A stretch of DNA of 64,000 nt from assembly GCA_016786725.1 (NCBI GenBank), contig JAEUVU010000004.1, forward strand, positions 186,001-250,000, in the 5' to 3' direction. Below the pieces are notes generated by a model. That model did no database searches. It was given only the letters and a program-made list of their open reading frames with translations, and was not told where the DNA came from. A program made the translations under genes and the position numbers. The first letter of the stretch is position 1. The number at the start of each line of letters is the position of its first letter. Of the stretch, positions 36,259-45,332 are shown piece after piece. This stretch comes from Ferruginibacter sp. Its GTDB lineage: Bacteria; Bacteroidota; Bacteroidia; Chitinophagales; Chitinophagaceae.

Positions 36259-38310
36259 TTAAACAAATAAAGCAACTACCAGGTCGATCAGTTTTATACC
36301 AATGAAGGGAACAATAACGCCGCCTAATCCATAGATAAATAAATTCCTTCGCAGCAATGCACTGGCACCAATAGGTTTGTAAGCAACACCTTTTAAAGCC
36401 AGCGGTATCAGCATGGGTATGATGATGGCATTAAAAATTACGGCAGAAAGAATAGCACTTTCAGGACTGTGTAACTGCATAATGTTTAATGCCTGCAAAG
36501 CCGGTATGGATGCAATGAACAATGCCGGCACAATGGCAAAATATTTTGCCACATCATTGGCAATGGAGAAAGTAGTAAGCGTTCCCCTAGTCATCAATAA
36601 CTGTTTTCCTATCTCCACAATTTCAATCAGCTTGGTTGGGTCGTTATCCAGGTCAACCATATTACCAGCTTCTTTTGCTGCGGCGGTACCGCTATTCATT
36701 GCAACACCAACATCGGCCTGGGCCAGTGCAGGCGCATCGTTTGTACCGTCGCCCATCATGGCAACTAATTTACCACCTTGCTGCTCCTGTTTGATGTAAT
36801 TCATTTTATCTTCAGGTTTTGCTTCAGCAATAAAATCATCCACGCCTGCTTTGTCTGCAATAAATTTTGCGGTAAGCGGATTATCACCGGTAACCATCAC
36901 CGTCTTCACACCCATTTTACGCAGGCGTTCAAAACGTTCCTGTATGCCGGGTTTTATGATGTCCTGCAATTCTATCACACCCATGGCGGTATTGTTTTTA
37001 CAAACCACCAATGGAGTTCCTCCGTTTGATGAGATCATTTTTACCTGCGATTCTGTTTCGGCAGGAAAAACATTACCGGCCTTTGTAACCATATTGCGGA
37101 TAGCATCAAAAGCGCCTTTGCGGATCTTTGTTCCATCTGGCAGATCAATACCACTGTTCCTTGTTTCGGCAGTAAACTCAATAAATTTTGCGCCGGTGGT
37201 ATTAAATCCGTTTGCATCAATCTTAGCCAGCTCAATAATTGATTTACCCTCGGGTGTTTGATCTGCCAGAGAAGATAAAGCACAGGCCTCGGTAAAGGTG
37301 GTTGCATCAACACCATTGGCCGGGTAAAAATTAGTGGCTTTACGATTCCCGATAGTGATAGTACCTGTTTTATCCAGTAACAAGGTATCCAGGTCACCGG
37401 CAGTTTCAACAGCCTTACCGCTCTTTGTAATTACGTTTGCTCTCAACGCTCTGTCCATACCGGCAATACCAATGGCACTTAATAAACCGCCGATGGTTGT
37501 TGGTATCAAACACACATACAGCGAAACAAAAGCTGCAATAGTGATCGGTGTGTTTGCATAATCGGCAAATGGTTTTAGGGTTACCACAACTATTAAAAAG
37601 ATGATGGTAAAGCTTGCCAGCAAAATCGTCAAAGCAATTTCGTTGGGTGTTTTTTGCCTGCTTGCACCTTCAACCAAAGCGATCATCTTATCTAAAAAAC
37701 TTTCACCGGGTTCTGTCGTAACACGAACTTTAATTTTATCGCTCAGTACTTTGGTACCACCAGTTACAGAAGATTTATCGCCACCGCTTTCTCTTATCAC
37801 CGGTGCACTTTCGCCGGTGATGGCACTTTCATCAATGGTGGCAATGCCTTCTACAATTTCTCCATCCATCGGTATTGTATCGCCTGCTTCACAGAGAAAC
37901 AGATCACCTTTTCTTAGTTGTGAAGACGGAACAACATTAACTTCGTTCACATACATTTCACCAACGATAGATATTTTTTTTGCCGGTGTATCTTCTCTTG
38001 TTTTACGCAAACTATCAGCCTGCGCTTTTCCTCTTGCTTCTGCAATAGCCTCAGCAAAATTTGTAAACAAGAGTGTAACTAATAAGATGGCGGTGATGGT
38101 AATATTGTAGGCAAGCGAACCTTGCGATGCTTCGCCTGTAGCTATCCAGGCACACACAGCAATCATGATTATAGTGCCGATGTACACTGTAAACATTACC
38201 GGGTTCTTCAACATTATCCCGGGTTTTAGTTTTACAAAAGATTGTTTAAGCGCTGATGAAACCAGTGCACTTTCAAACAATTTGCTGCTTTTTTTATTTT
38301 GATTTGACAT
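36259..38310 (-). CDS. kdpB: Potassium-transporting ATPase subunit B (P-type ATPase)
   Basis: 683 residues. The phosphorylated Asp is in [13 protein letters not shown], the actuator motif TGES is in [10 protein letters not shown], and the hinge is [14 protein letters not shown] then [21 protein letters not shown]. It energises potassium uptake through KdpA. The TGES serine, the usual inhibitory phosphorylation site (Ser162 in E. coli), is retained. Confidence 0.97.
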   Translation of the reverse strand: MSNQNKKSSKLFESALVSSALKQSFVKLKPGIMLKNPVMFTVYIGTIIMIAVCAWIATGEASQGSLAYNITITAILLVTLLFTNFAEAIAEARGKAQADSLRKTREDTPAKKISIVGEMYVNEVNVVPSSQLRKGDLFLCEAGDTIPMDGEIVEGIATIDESAITGESAPVIRESGGDKSSVTGGTKVLSDKIKVRVTTEPGESFLDKMIALVEGASRQKTPNEIALTILLASFTIIFLIVVVTLKPFADYANTPITIAAFVSLYVCLIPTTIGGLLSAIGIAGMDRALRANVITKSGKAVETAGDLDTLLLDKTGTITIGNRKATNFYPANGVDATTFTEACALSSLADQTPEGKSIIELAKIDANGFNTTGAKFIEFTAETRNSGIDLPDGTKIRKGAFDAIRNMVTKAGNVFPAETESQVKMISSNGGTPLVVCKNNTAMGVIELQDIIKPGIQERFERLRKMGVKTVMVTGDNPLTAKFIADKAGVDDFIAEAKPEDKMNYIKQEQQGGKLVAMMGDGTNDAPALAQADVGVAMNSGTAAAKEAGNMVDLDNDPTKLIEIVEIGKQLLMTRGTLTTFSIANDVAKYFAIVPALFIASIPALQALNIMQLHSPESAILSAVIFNAIIIPMLIPLALKGVAYKPIGASALLRRNLFIYGLGGVIVPFIGIKLIDLVVALFV

Positions 38311-38320
38311 GGTATTTATT

Positions 38321-38350
38321 ATTACACGAATTTTTCGAATTACACGAATT
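38321..38350. repeat. Direct repeat ATTACACGAATT between kdpA and kdpB
   Basis: Two exact 12-mers (38321-38332 and 38339-38350) separated by six bases. The 150-bp spacer also holds CCTTCGTCTCCGCTCAGGAT (38388-38407), which looks like half of a dispersed Bacteroidota hairpin. An insertion of repeats into an otherwise tight operon. Confidence 0.6.
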
Positions 38351-38460
38351 GGGCAAGCTGAGTAATGTTATATCGTACAAGAGTGTCCTTCGTCTCCGCT
38401 CAGGATAAACTGTAATGAAGCAACATAGTTATTCAACTGCCGGGTTCATAATTTTATTTT

Positions 38461-40173
38461 TTACATTCCTAAAAACTCTGCAATGGGCCCCAGCACCAGC
38501 GGCGGGAAGTATGACAATGCAGTGATGATGATGATAATGGCGAAAGTGAGCATACCAAAAGTGAGTGAATCAACTTTTAATGTACCTGCTGTTTCGGGTA
38601 TGTATTTTTTCTTTGCCAGCAAACCAATGATGGCGATGGGGCCGATAATGGGAAGAAACCTGCCGAGCAACAACACAAAGCCGGTTGTTACATTCCAGAA
38701 AATATTATTATCGCCCAGGCCCTCAAAACCACTGCCGTTATTAGCGTTGGAAGATGTGAACTCGTAAAACATTTCGGAGAAACCATGATTGCCGGGATTG
38801 TTTAACCAATTGGCAGGTTGCACCGCCCAATCCGCATTACCATGTTTTACAAAATAATATGCTGCCAGTGCTGTACCACCTTTTATTAAAAATGCGGATA
38901 ACAAAGTGACCAATGCAGCAATCTTTACTTCCCTTGCTTCCACTTTATGTCCTAAGAATTCTGGTGTTCGCCCTACCATCAATCCGCCAATAAACACAGC
39001 AATGATGATGTAAATAAAATAGTTGAGTATGCCTACGCCACATCCTCCATAAAATGCATTGATGAGCATACCGAGCATTTGCATCATGCCCGATAATGGC
39101 ATAGAACTATCGTGCATGCTGTTAACCGATCCGGTAGAAATTATGGTGGTAACAATGCTCCAGTAGCCGGATGCTGCCGGGCCAAAGCGCACCTCTTTTC
39201 CTTCCATAGCCCCGGTTGCCTGCATAATACCCAACTTTTCAATTGCAGAACTGCCCTGCATTTCCCAATGCATGGTTGGCATGATGAGGAAGAGCATGCC
39301 CACCGTCATGATGCCAAAAATTACATAAGCCAGTTTTTTTCTTTTGATGTAGAAACCTAAAGCAAACAACATGGCTATCGGTATGATCATCTGGGCGATC
39401 AGCTCTACCATACCGGTAAAGTAATTTGGATTTTCAAGCGGGTGTGCAGAGTTGGCGCCAAACCATCCGCCGCCATTTGTACCTAAATGTTTAATGGCGA
39501 TCATACCTGCTGCAGGGCCACGGGATACACCAACTGTATCACCCTGTAATGTTACAATGCTGTCTTTTCCATCGAAGCTAGCAGGCGAACCATTGAAAGC
39601 CAGGATAACTGCCATGATGATACAAAGCGGTAATAATATCCTGGTGATTGATTTGGTAAAAATACCCCAGAAGTTTCCAAGGTTATCCGTTGTTTTATTT
39701 TTTAATCCGTTGAACAAAGCCACTGCAGCAGCTATACCGGTAGCAGCACTCACAAATTGTAAAAAGGTAATTACAAATAACTGGGTAAGGTAAGTAAGGC
39801 CGCTTTCTCCGGAATAATGTTGCAGGTTACAGTTAACCAAAAAACTGATGGCTGTGTTAAAACTGAGATCTGGCGTCATGTTTGGGTTACCATCCGGGTT
39901 TAATGGAAGATGCCCCTGGTTAAGCAACAGGAAGAATGCATAAAAAAGCCAGAGCATGTTAATGGCTAACATGGCTTTTACAAATTCTTTCCAGTTCATG
40001 CGCTTGTTTGGGTCGATGCCACCGATGCGGTAAATAAGCCGCTCAACGGGATTCAAAAAATTGGTGAAGGTTTTTTTGCCTGCAAATACTTTGGCTATAT
40101 AAATACCCAATGGGTAAGCCAACAATACCGTCAGCAGAAAAGTTACGATCACACCGGTTAATTCTGTGTTCAT
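38461..40173 (-). CDS. kdpA: Potassium-transporting ATPase subunit A
   Basis: 570 residues with about ten transmembrane helices. It is the ion channel subunit, with four pore-loop repeats, including SFLVNCNLQHYSGESG, GTNGGGWFGANSAHP and TSSNANNGSGFEGLG near the selectivity filter. It follows kdpF by 17 bp. It is separated from kdpB by 150 bp of repeats. Confidence 0.97.
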   Translation of the reverse strand: MNTELTGVIVTFLLTVLLAYPLGIYIAKVFAGKKTFTNFLNPVERLIYRIGGIDPNKRMNWKEFVKAMLAINMLWLFYAFFLLLNQGHLPLNPDGNPNMTPDLSFNTAISFLVNCNLQHYSGESGLTYLTQLFVITFLQFVSAATGIAAAVALFNGLKNKTTDNLGNFWGIFTKSITRILLPLCIIMAVILAFNGSPASFDGKDSIVTLQGDTVGVSRGPAAGMIAIKHLGTNGGGWFGANSAHPLENPNYFTGMVELIAQMIIPIAMLFALGFYIKRKKLAYVIFGIMTVGMLFLIMPTMHWEMQGSSAIEKLGIMQATGAMEGKEVRFGPAASGYWSIVTTIISTGSVNSMHDSSMPLSGMMQMLGMLINAFYGGCGVGILNYFIYIIIAVFIGGLMVGRTPEFLGHKVEAREVKIAALVTLLSAFLIKGGTALAAYYFVKHGNADWAVQPANWLNNPGNHGFSEMFYEFTSSNANNGSGFEGLGDNNIFWNVTTGFVLLLGRFLPIIGPIAIIGLLAKKKYIPETAGTLKVDSLTFGMLTFAIIIIITALSYFPPLVLGPIAEFLGM

Positions 40174-40190
40174 TACCTGCGTTTTTAGGT

Positions 40191-40271
40191 TTAAAATTTT
40201 TCAGGTTTTATCAATACGTACAAGAGGTAGATAAAGACCAGGATTGAGATTATAAAAAGGGTTATGATCAT
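40191..40271 (-). CDS. kdpF: Potassium-transporting ATPase small subunit KdpF
   Basis: A 26-codon gene: MIITLFIISILVFIYLLYVL followed by IKPEKF and TAA. This is a single hydrophobic helix ending in a basic KPEKF tail, the usual KdpF form (LLxALLKPEKF type). KdpF inserts between KdpA and KdpB and stabilises the complex. Its position directly before kdpA confirms the call. Confidence 0.88.
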   Translation of the reverse strand: MIITLFIISILVFIYLLYVLIKPEKF

Positions 40272-40276
40272 GACGG

Positions 40277-40363
40277 TTACATTTTTTCGAAGAAACTGAT
40301 GGTTTTAAAAAACAGGGCAAAACAGGCAAGCATTGCCAGGATGAGCAGGATAGCAGTAAGCAT
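40277..40363 (-). CDS. 28-residue membrane peptide, first gene of the kdp operon
   Basis: An ATG-to-TAA frame, reading MLTAILLILAMLACFALFF then KTISFFEKM. It is one hydrophobic helix (residues 2-19) with a short amphipathic, Lys-containing tail. The stop lies only 5 bases before the kdpF ATG, which suggests coupling. It resembles KdpF in size and layout but is not a copy of it. I do not recognise a named family. It may be a second small subunit or regulator of KdpFABC, or a leader peptide. No homology search was possible. Confidence 0.6.
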   Translation of the reverse strand: MLTAILLILAMLACFALFFKTISFFEKM

Positions 40364-40391
40364 ATTTTTAGATTTTTGTGACTATGCTTTG

Positions 40392-40412
40392 CCAAATTCT
40401 GAACCAATTTGG
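40392..40412. promoter_or_regulatory. Inverted repeat upstream of the kdp operon
   Basis: CCAAATT, 7 bases, AATTTGG: a perfect 7-bp inverted repeat 28 bases before the first kdp ORF. It is a candidate operator or activator site. On the minus strand TTGG and GC are 11 rather than 10 bases apart, so it is not a canonical sigma-54 promoter. Confidence 0.4.
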
Positions 40413-40470
40413 TATGGAATAGAGAAACCGCCTGCAGGAAAGGGTTTTAAGGAATACAGGGAAAAGTGAA

Positions 40471-40503
40471 AATAAAAAACCTTTCCAAAATGGAAAGGTT
40501 CAT
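40471..40503 (-). terminator. Terminator after the sigma-54 regulator gene
   Basis: A 10-bp perfect stem (AACCTTTCCA with TGGAAAGGTT), 3-nt loop, with a T-run on the minus strand. It insulates the regulator from the kdp operon. Confidence 0.8.
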
Positions 40504-40523
40504 TTTCATTTTGAAAGTGGGCT

Positions 40524-41867
40524 TCAGGAAATATGGTACTCTTCTATCTTCCGGTATAAGGTGGTTAGCCCTATATTTAAAAGCCTTGCTGTTTCGGCTT
40601 TATTTCCTTTGGTATGGTTTAATACACGCTGTATATGTAATTTTTCCACACTTGAAAGATCGAAAGCAGAAATACCATTCTGCTGACCGGCATGTTGCAC
40701 CTGTAATTCAAGCGGCAGGTTGCTTACATTCAGTTCGTTTTCTTCAGCAAGTATTACGGCACGTTCCATTACATTTTTCAGTTCCCTGATATTTCCCTTC
40801 CATTCGTGCTGCATTAAATGCTCCATAAATGCTTTGCTGATTGAATCAATACGGCTGTTTGTTTTTTCTGCAAACAGTTTAAGATAGAAGGATGCAAAAA
40901 CCGGTATATCTTTTTTCCGGTCTCTTAATGCCGGTAGAGAAATAGTAAATACATTCAGCCTGAAAAAAAGGTCTTCCCTGAATTTACCATCGGCCACATC
41001 GTGCTGCAGATCACGGTTTGTGGCAGCAATTATTCTTACCGATACTTTGGTTGGCTTTGTATCGCCTACTTTAAAAAATTCGCCAGTCTCCAGCACACGC
41101 AGCAGTTTAGCCTGCAGTTCAATATGCATTTCGCCTATTTCATCTAAAAACAAAGTACCCGTATTGGCTTCTTCAATAAGGCCTTTTTTATCTTTTATAG
41201 CGCCGGTAAAGGCGCCTGCTTTATGGCCTAATATTTCACTCTCCAATAACTCTTTACCAAAAGAACTGCAGTTGATGGCAATAAACGGCTTATCATTTCT
41301 TTTGCTTCCGTTGTGGATGGCCTGGGCAAACACCTCTTTGCCTGTGCCTGTTTCGCCCAGCAATAAAACGGTTGTATCGGTTGGTGCAACTTTGGCTGCC
41401 AGTTCAATGGCGCTCTTTATAAGATCGGAACTGCCCAGGATATTTTCGAAATTATATTTCCTGCCGGCCTGTTTTTCTAATTGCCAAACCCGGGTTTTCA
41501 GCATTGCTTTTTCGAATGCTTTATGCAACAGCGGTACCAGCCTGTCGTTATCATCACCTTTGGTAATATAATCAAAAGCCCCGTTCTTCATGGCCTGTAT
41601 GGCATCGGGGATATTACCGTAGGCGGTAAGCAGCAGAATTTCAATTAATGGATATTTTGTTTTTATTTCTGTTACAAAGTCAACTCCATTTCCATCAGGT
41701 AATCTTACGTCGCAGAGAATAACGTGTATATCTTCTTTTTCAAGTATTTTAAAGGCAGCTTTTAAGTTTGCAGCCTCCGCAACGGAATAGCCTTCCAGCC
41801 CTATAATTCTTTTAAGTAAACTCCGCAGTTTTTCCTCGTCATCAATTATCAATATTTTTACCGGCAT
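40524..41867 (-). CDS. Sigma-54-dependent response regulator (NtrC family)
   Basis: 447 residues: receiver domain with phospho-acceptor Asp53 (LCDVRLPDG), AAA+ domain with Walker A GETGTGKE (171-178), the sigma-54 contact loop GAFTGA (218-223) fully conserved, Walker B GTLFLDEIGEM, and a Fis-type helix-turn-helix at the end (NKAETARLLNIGLTTLYRKI). It activates sigma-54 promoters by ATP hydrolysis. Lying just upstream of and co-oriented with kdp, whose operon ends with a histidine kinase lacking a receiver, it is the probable functional replacement for KdpE, an OmpR-type protein in E. coli. Confidence 0.9.
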   Translation of the reverse strand: MPVKILIIDDEEKLRSLLKRIIGLEGYSVAEAANLKAAFKILEKEDIHVILCDVRLPDGNGVDFVTEIKTKYPLIEILLLTAYGNIPDAIQAMKNGAFDYITKGDDNDRLVPLLHKAFEKAMLKTRVWQLEKQAGRKYNFENILGSSDLIKSAIELAAKVAPTDTTVLLLGETGTGKEVFAQAIHNGSKRNDKPFIAINCSSFGKELLESEILGHKAGAFTGAIKDKKGLIEEANTGTLFLDEIGEMHIELQAKLLRVLETGEFFKVGDTKPTKVSVRIIAATNRDLQHDVADGKFREDLFFRLNVFTISLPALRDRKKDIPVFASFYLKLFAEKTNSRIDSISKAFMEHLMQHEWKGNIRELKNVMERAVILAEENELNVSNLPLELQVQHAGQQNGISAFDLSSVEKLHIQRVLNHTKGNKAETARLLNIGLTTLYRKIEEYHIS

Positions 41868-42025
41868 AGTGGCTGTAATTAATTAGTAAAGATAAAGGAC
41901 TTTGATTTTTTAATACCAAACGGATTTGAATGCCAGGTTTGTAAGAGCATTCAGGGCAAAACCGATCCAGGTAAAATTTAAAATATCCAGGGCGTTAACC
42001 CTTTCCTAAAAAAAGCTGAAAATCA

Positions 42026-42054
42026 TTGCCCGATTGCTATTTCTGAGTATCTTG
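42026..42054 (+). promoter_or_regulatory. Probable promoter of the OmpH-like gene
   Basis: TTG (42026-42028), 19-base spacer, TATCTTG (42048-42054), 18 bases before the ATG. Confidence 0.5.
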
Positions 42055-42072
42055 TCGCCCAAATAAAAGTGC

Positions 42073-42690
42073 ATGATGAAAAATTTATCTCTGGTATTAA
42101 ATATAGTATTACTGCTGGCTGTAGGTTACCTCTATTATTACAGTTTTTCAGGAAAAAAGAATGGAAATCCTGCTTCAAAATCAAATGGAAATTCTGTAGC
42201 GTCGGACAGTAAAATGTCCAGGCCCCCGCTTGCCTATGTTGAATTAGATTCGCTGAATGAAAAAATAACTTTTATTAAAGAGAAGCGTAAAGAACTGGAA
42301 GCTGCCATGAAAGTAATTGAACAGGAACAAGAATCAGGTTACCGTAGCCTGCAGGCACAGAAAGATAATTTTTTAAAGAAAGGCGCTTCCATTACACAGG
42401 AAGAAGCAGAGATATTCCAGGGAAGGCTTATTGAGCAGCAGCAGAAAATTGACAGAAAAAAACAGGAGCAAAGCCAGGCCCTCAACGAAAAAAGCTTCAA
42501 TATCATGGAAGGGATACAGACTAAGCTGAAAGATTTTTTAACAGAATACAATAAAGACAGGAAATATATGTACATCTTCACCACCGGAACCGGTCTTGAT
42601 TATATGGTGTTTAAAGATTCTACACTCAACATTACCGATGATGTAATTAAGGGCATGAATGCAAAAATGAAAGCCGAGGCAAACAAATAA
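42073..42690 (+). CDS. OmpH/Skp-family periplasmic chaperone-like protein
   Basis: 205 residues. A hydrophobic N-terminus (residues 4-24) is a signal peptide or anchor, then a Ser/Asn/Gly-rich linker. The core has AYVELDSLNEKITFIKEKRKELEAAM and long charged helices (residues 70-150) forming the Skp coiled-coil arms, ending in a small sheet with TGTGLDYMVFKDSTLNITDDVI. Skp proteins hold unfolded outer-membrane proteins in the periplasm. It is divergent from the sigma-54 regulator. Confidence 0.82.
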   Translation: MMKNLSLVLNIVLLLAVGYLYYYSFSGKKNGNPASKSNGNSVASDSKMSRPPLAYVELDSLNEKITFIKEKRKELEAAMKVIEQEQESGYRSLQAQKDNFLKKGASITQEEAEIFQGRLIEQQQKIDRKKQEQSQALNEKSFNIMEGIQTKLKDFLTEYNKDRKYMYIFTTGTGLDYMVFKDSTLNITDDVIKGMNAKMKAEANK

Positions 42691-42730
42691 AATTCCCACA
42701 ATTTCTATATCTTGTCATTCTTAAGTAATC

Positions 42731-42802
42731 AGGTTGTGAGCCTGAGCTTGTAGAAAGCAGGTTTATTATAGTATGCCGGTTTCAACAGACTCAACCTGAC
42801 AG
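42731..42802. repeat. Hairpin repeat element, copy 1
   Basis: A 72-bp element. Left arm GTGAGCCTGAGCTTGTAGAA, right arm CAACAGACTCAACCTGACAG; the arms are roughly complementary. The same element occurs at 58548-58617 with closely matching arms and core (ATAGTATGCCGGTTTC versus ATCATACCGGTTTC). Likely a REP or MITE-like dispersed repeat. Confidence 0.7.
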
Positions 42803-42838
42803 ACTTTTGGTATTTACACTGCAAAAACCAAAATAAAT

Positions 42839-44251
42839 ATGTCCGAACAAACAACTGCTTTCAAACCCACATTAGGTTTATTTGACTCCACCATGATTGT
42901 TGCCGGTTCCATGATAGGTTCCGGTATTTTTATTGTTAGTGCCGATATTACCCGTAATGTAGGCAGTGCAGGCTGGCTAATAGCCGTTTGGCTGATAACC
43001 GGATTTATGACTTTAACTGCTGCGTTAAGCTATGGTGAATTAAGCGCTATGTTTCCAAAAGCAGGCGGACAGTATGTTTACCTGAAGGAGGCTTTTAATC
43101 CATTGGCTGGCTTTTTATACGGGTGGAGTTTTTTTGCAGTGATACAAACTGCCACCATTGCGGCGGTTGGTGTGGCGTTCAGTAAATTTGCCGGCTATTT
43201 TATTCCGGCACTTGAATTAAAGGACGAAAATATCGTATTACAATTAGGAAGCTTTAAAATTTATATAGCACAACTGGTTTCAATATTACTTATTATTTTT
43301 CTTACTTACATCAATACAAAAGGAGTTAAGGGGGGCAAAATGATACAAACCAGTTTTACTGTGGTAAAATTATTATCACTTTTTGGGTTAATCGTGTTTG
43401 GACTATTAATGGCGAAAGGAGATATATGGAATGCAAACTGGGCCAACGCCTGGGAAATGACATCAAGAAATGCCGAAGGAAATATTATTGGTGGTGTTGC
43501 CGGATCGGCAGTGCTGGGAGCTATTGCTGCTTCTATGGTAGGATCTATTTTCAGCAGCGATGCCTGGAACAACATTACATTTATTGCCGGCGAAGTAAAA
43601 AATCCAAAACGCAATATCGGATTGGCTTTGTTACTGGGTACACTCATTGTTACTATTATTTATGTATCGGCCAACCTGATGTATATAAGTGTATTGCCGC
43701 TTAATGAAGTTGCTTCGGCTCCACAGGACAGGGTAGCCGTTTCTGCAAGCCGGGTGATTTTTGGCGATATCGGAACTTATGTAATTGCTGTGATGATCAT
43801 GATCTCCACCTTTGGATGCAACAACGGGCTCATACTGGCAGGCGCAAGGGTATATAATACAATGGCAAAAGATGGATTGTTCTTTAAAAAAGCTGAAATA
43901 CTTAACAGGCATGCAGTGCCTGAATATGCTTTGTGGGCGCAGTGCATCATGGCTGCCATTCTTTGCCTGAGCGGTAAGTACGGCGATCTTCTGGATATGA
44001 TCTCCTTTGTAGTGGTTTTGTTTTATGCCATTACCATCATCGGTATTTTTAAATTACGCAAAACCATGCCAGATGTTGAAAGGCCTTACAAAGCATTTGG
44101 GTATCCCATACTGCCTGCCATTTATATTTTAATGGCGCTGGTATTTTGTGTGTTCCTCATCATCATGAAACCATTGTATGCAGGCATTGGTTTGGGTATT
44201 GTACTGGCTGGTATTCCGATTTATTTTGTCGCCATTGCTAATAAAAAATAA
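42839..44251 (+). CDS. APC-family amino-acid permease
   Basis: 470 residues with about twelve transmembrane helices. The APC signature GSMIGSGIFIVSADI is in helix 1, with ALSYGELSAMFPKAGGQYVYLKEAF following, and SDAWNNITFIAGEVKNPKRN in the middle. The overall type is closest to LAT/SteT exchangers; the substrate is unknown. It is 11 bp before the heptose kinase gene, probably in one transcript. Confidence 0.88.
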   Translation: MSEQTTAFKPTLGLFDSTMIVAGSMIGSGIFIVSADITRNVGSAGWLIAVWLITGFMTLTAALSYGELSAMFPKAGGQYVYLKEAFNPLAGFLYGWSFFAVIQTATIAAVGVAFSKFAGYFIPALELKDENIVLQLGSFKIYIAQLVSILLIIFLTYINTKGVKGGKMIQTSFTVVKLLSLFGLIVFGLLMAKGDIWNANWANAWEMTSRNAEGNIIGGVAGSAVLGAIAASMVGSIFSSDAWNNITFIAGEVKNPKRNIGLALLLGTLIVTIIYVSANLMYISVLPLNEVASAPQDRVAVSASRVIFGDIGTYVIAVMIMISTFGCNNGLILAGARVYNTMAKDGLFFKKAEILNRHAVPEYALWAQCIMAAILCLSGKYGDLLDMISFVVVLFYAITIIGIFKLRKTMPDVERPYKAFGYPILPAIYILMALVFCVFLIIMKPLYAGIGLGIVLAGIPIYFVAIANKK

Positions 44252-44262
44252 GATCAGGATTT

Positions 44263-45249
44263 ATGGATTTTGAAAAACTGTTTCAGCAATTCTCTCAATT
44301 AAAAGTTGCCGTAATCGGCGATGTAATGCTGGATACATACTGGTGGGGAAATGTAGAGCGCATTTCTCCTGAAGCACCGGTGCCGGTTGTGGCAGTGAGT
44401 AAAAAAGAACAACGCATTGGCGGCGCCGGTAATGTGGCATTGAACATAGCATCCTTAGGTGCAGAAGTAAGTATGCTGAGTGTGCTGGGTAAAGACGGGG
44501 ATGGAGAACAATTAACCGGCTTGTTGCAACAAAATAATATCGAAACCAGATATTTGGTACACAGCGAAAACCGGGTTACCACCAACAAGATCCGCATCAT
44601 AAGCCGCAACCAGCACATGATGAGGCTGGATGCCGAAATGGCTGATGATATTGCTGCCGAAGATGAAGACAGGCTACTGTATGCTTTTGAAAATTATATA
44701 GCTGCCGAAGGCCCGGCTATTGTAATACTGGAAGATTATAACAAAGGTGTGCTGACAGAAAATGTAATAAATAGAATTATCGCTTTATGCAAAAAGCAAA
44801 ATATACTTACTGCAGTAGATCCCAAGCGCAAAAATTTCTTTGCTTATGAAGGTGTTGATATTTTTAAACCAAACCTCAAGGAAGTAAAGGAAGGCCTTAA
44901 TATTTTGAATGATGAAGTAAACCTGGAGACATTGAAGCAAAAACATTTGCTTTTACAGGAGAAACTCCATCATCGTATTTCATTGATTACTTTATCTGAA
45001 AAAGGTGTTTTTTATCAGCAGGAAAATGATGCTGCCATCATTCCGACACATATCCGCAGCATTGCCGATGTAAGCGGCGCCGGTGATACCGTGATTGCGG
45101 TTGCGGCGCTTGTTTTTGCTGCAACCGCCAATACCAGGCTAATGGCCGAAGTTGCCAATATTGCCGGGGGATTGGTTTGCGAAGAAGTGGGAACGGTGGC
45201 TGTTAATAAGCACAACCTGCTTGATGAATGTAAAAAGTTATTGAACTAA
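44263..45249 (+). CDS. rfaE1: D-glycero-beta-D-manno-heptose-7-phosphate kinase
   Basis: 328 residues, PfkB-type sugar kinase. The typical RfaE start is seen in VAVIGDVMLDTYWWGNVERISPEAPVPVV (split by the Asp-Thr-Tyr-Trp), with GGAGNVALNIASLGAEV and the anionic-hole motif DVSGAGDTV near the end. It phosphorylates heptose-7-phosphate at C1 in the LPS ADP-heptose pathway. The nucleotidyltransferase half of HldE is absent and must be elsewhere. Confidence 0.9.
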   Translation: MDFEKLFQQFSQLKVAVIGDVMLDTYWWGNVERISPEAPVPVVAVSKKEQRIGGAGNVALNIASLGAEVSMLSVLGKDGDGEQLTGLLQQNNIETRYLVHSENRVTTNKIRIISRNQHMMRLDAEMADDIAAEDEDRLLYAFENYIAAEGPAIVILEDYNKGVLTENVINRIIALCKKQNILTAVDPKRKNFFAYEGVDIFKPNLKEVKEGLNILNDEVNLETLKQKHLLLQEKLHHRISLITLSEKGVFYQQENDAAIIPTHIRSIADVSGAGDTVIAVAALVFAATANTRLMAEVANIAGGLVCEEVGTVAVNKHNLLDECKKLLN

Positions 45250-45252
45250 CTT

Positions 45253-45326
45253 CTGTCATTTCGACCAACGGGAGAAATCTAATTGCAGGATAGAAAACAG
45301 ATTTCTCACTTCGTTCGAAATGACAG
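45253..45326. repeat. Inverted-repeat element TGTCATTTCGA type
   Basis: Two 28-base arms (45253-45280 and 45299-45326), starting CTGTCATTTCGA and ending TCGAAATGACAG, with inner ends AGAAATCT/AGATTTCT and a few mismatches between. The 18-bp middle is unrelated. I recognise this as a kind of hairpin repeat dispersed in Bacteroidota genomes. It lies between convergent genes and could terminate both. Confidence 0.75.
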
Positions 45327-45332
45327 ACATCT

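Noticed and set aside
40385..40415. A sigma-54 -24/-12 promoter before kdp
   Set aside because: GG and GC are 11 bases apart, not 10, and the rest of the consensus is poor; kept only as an inverted repeat.
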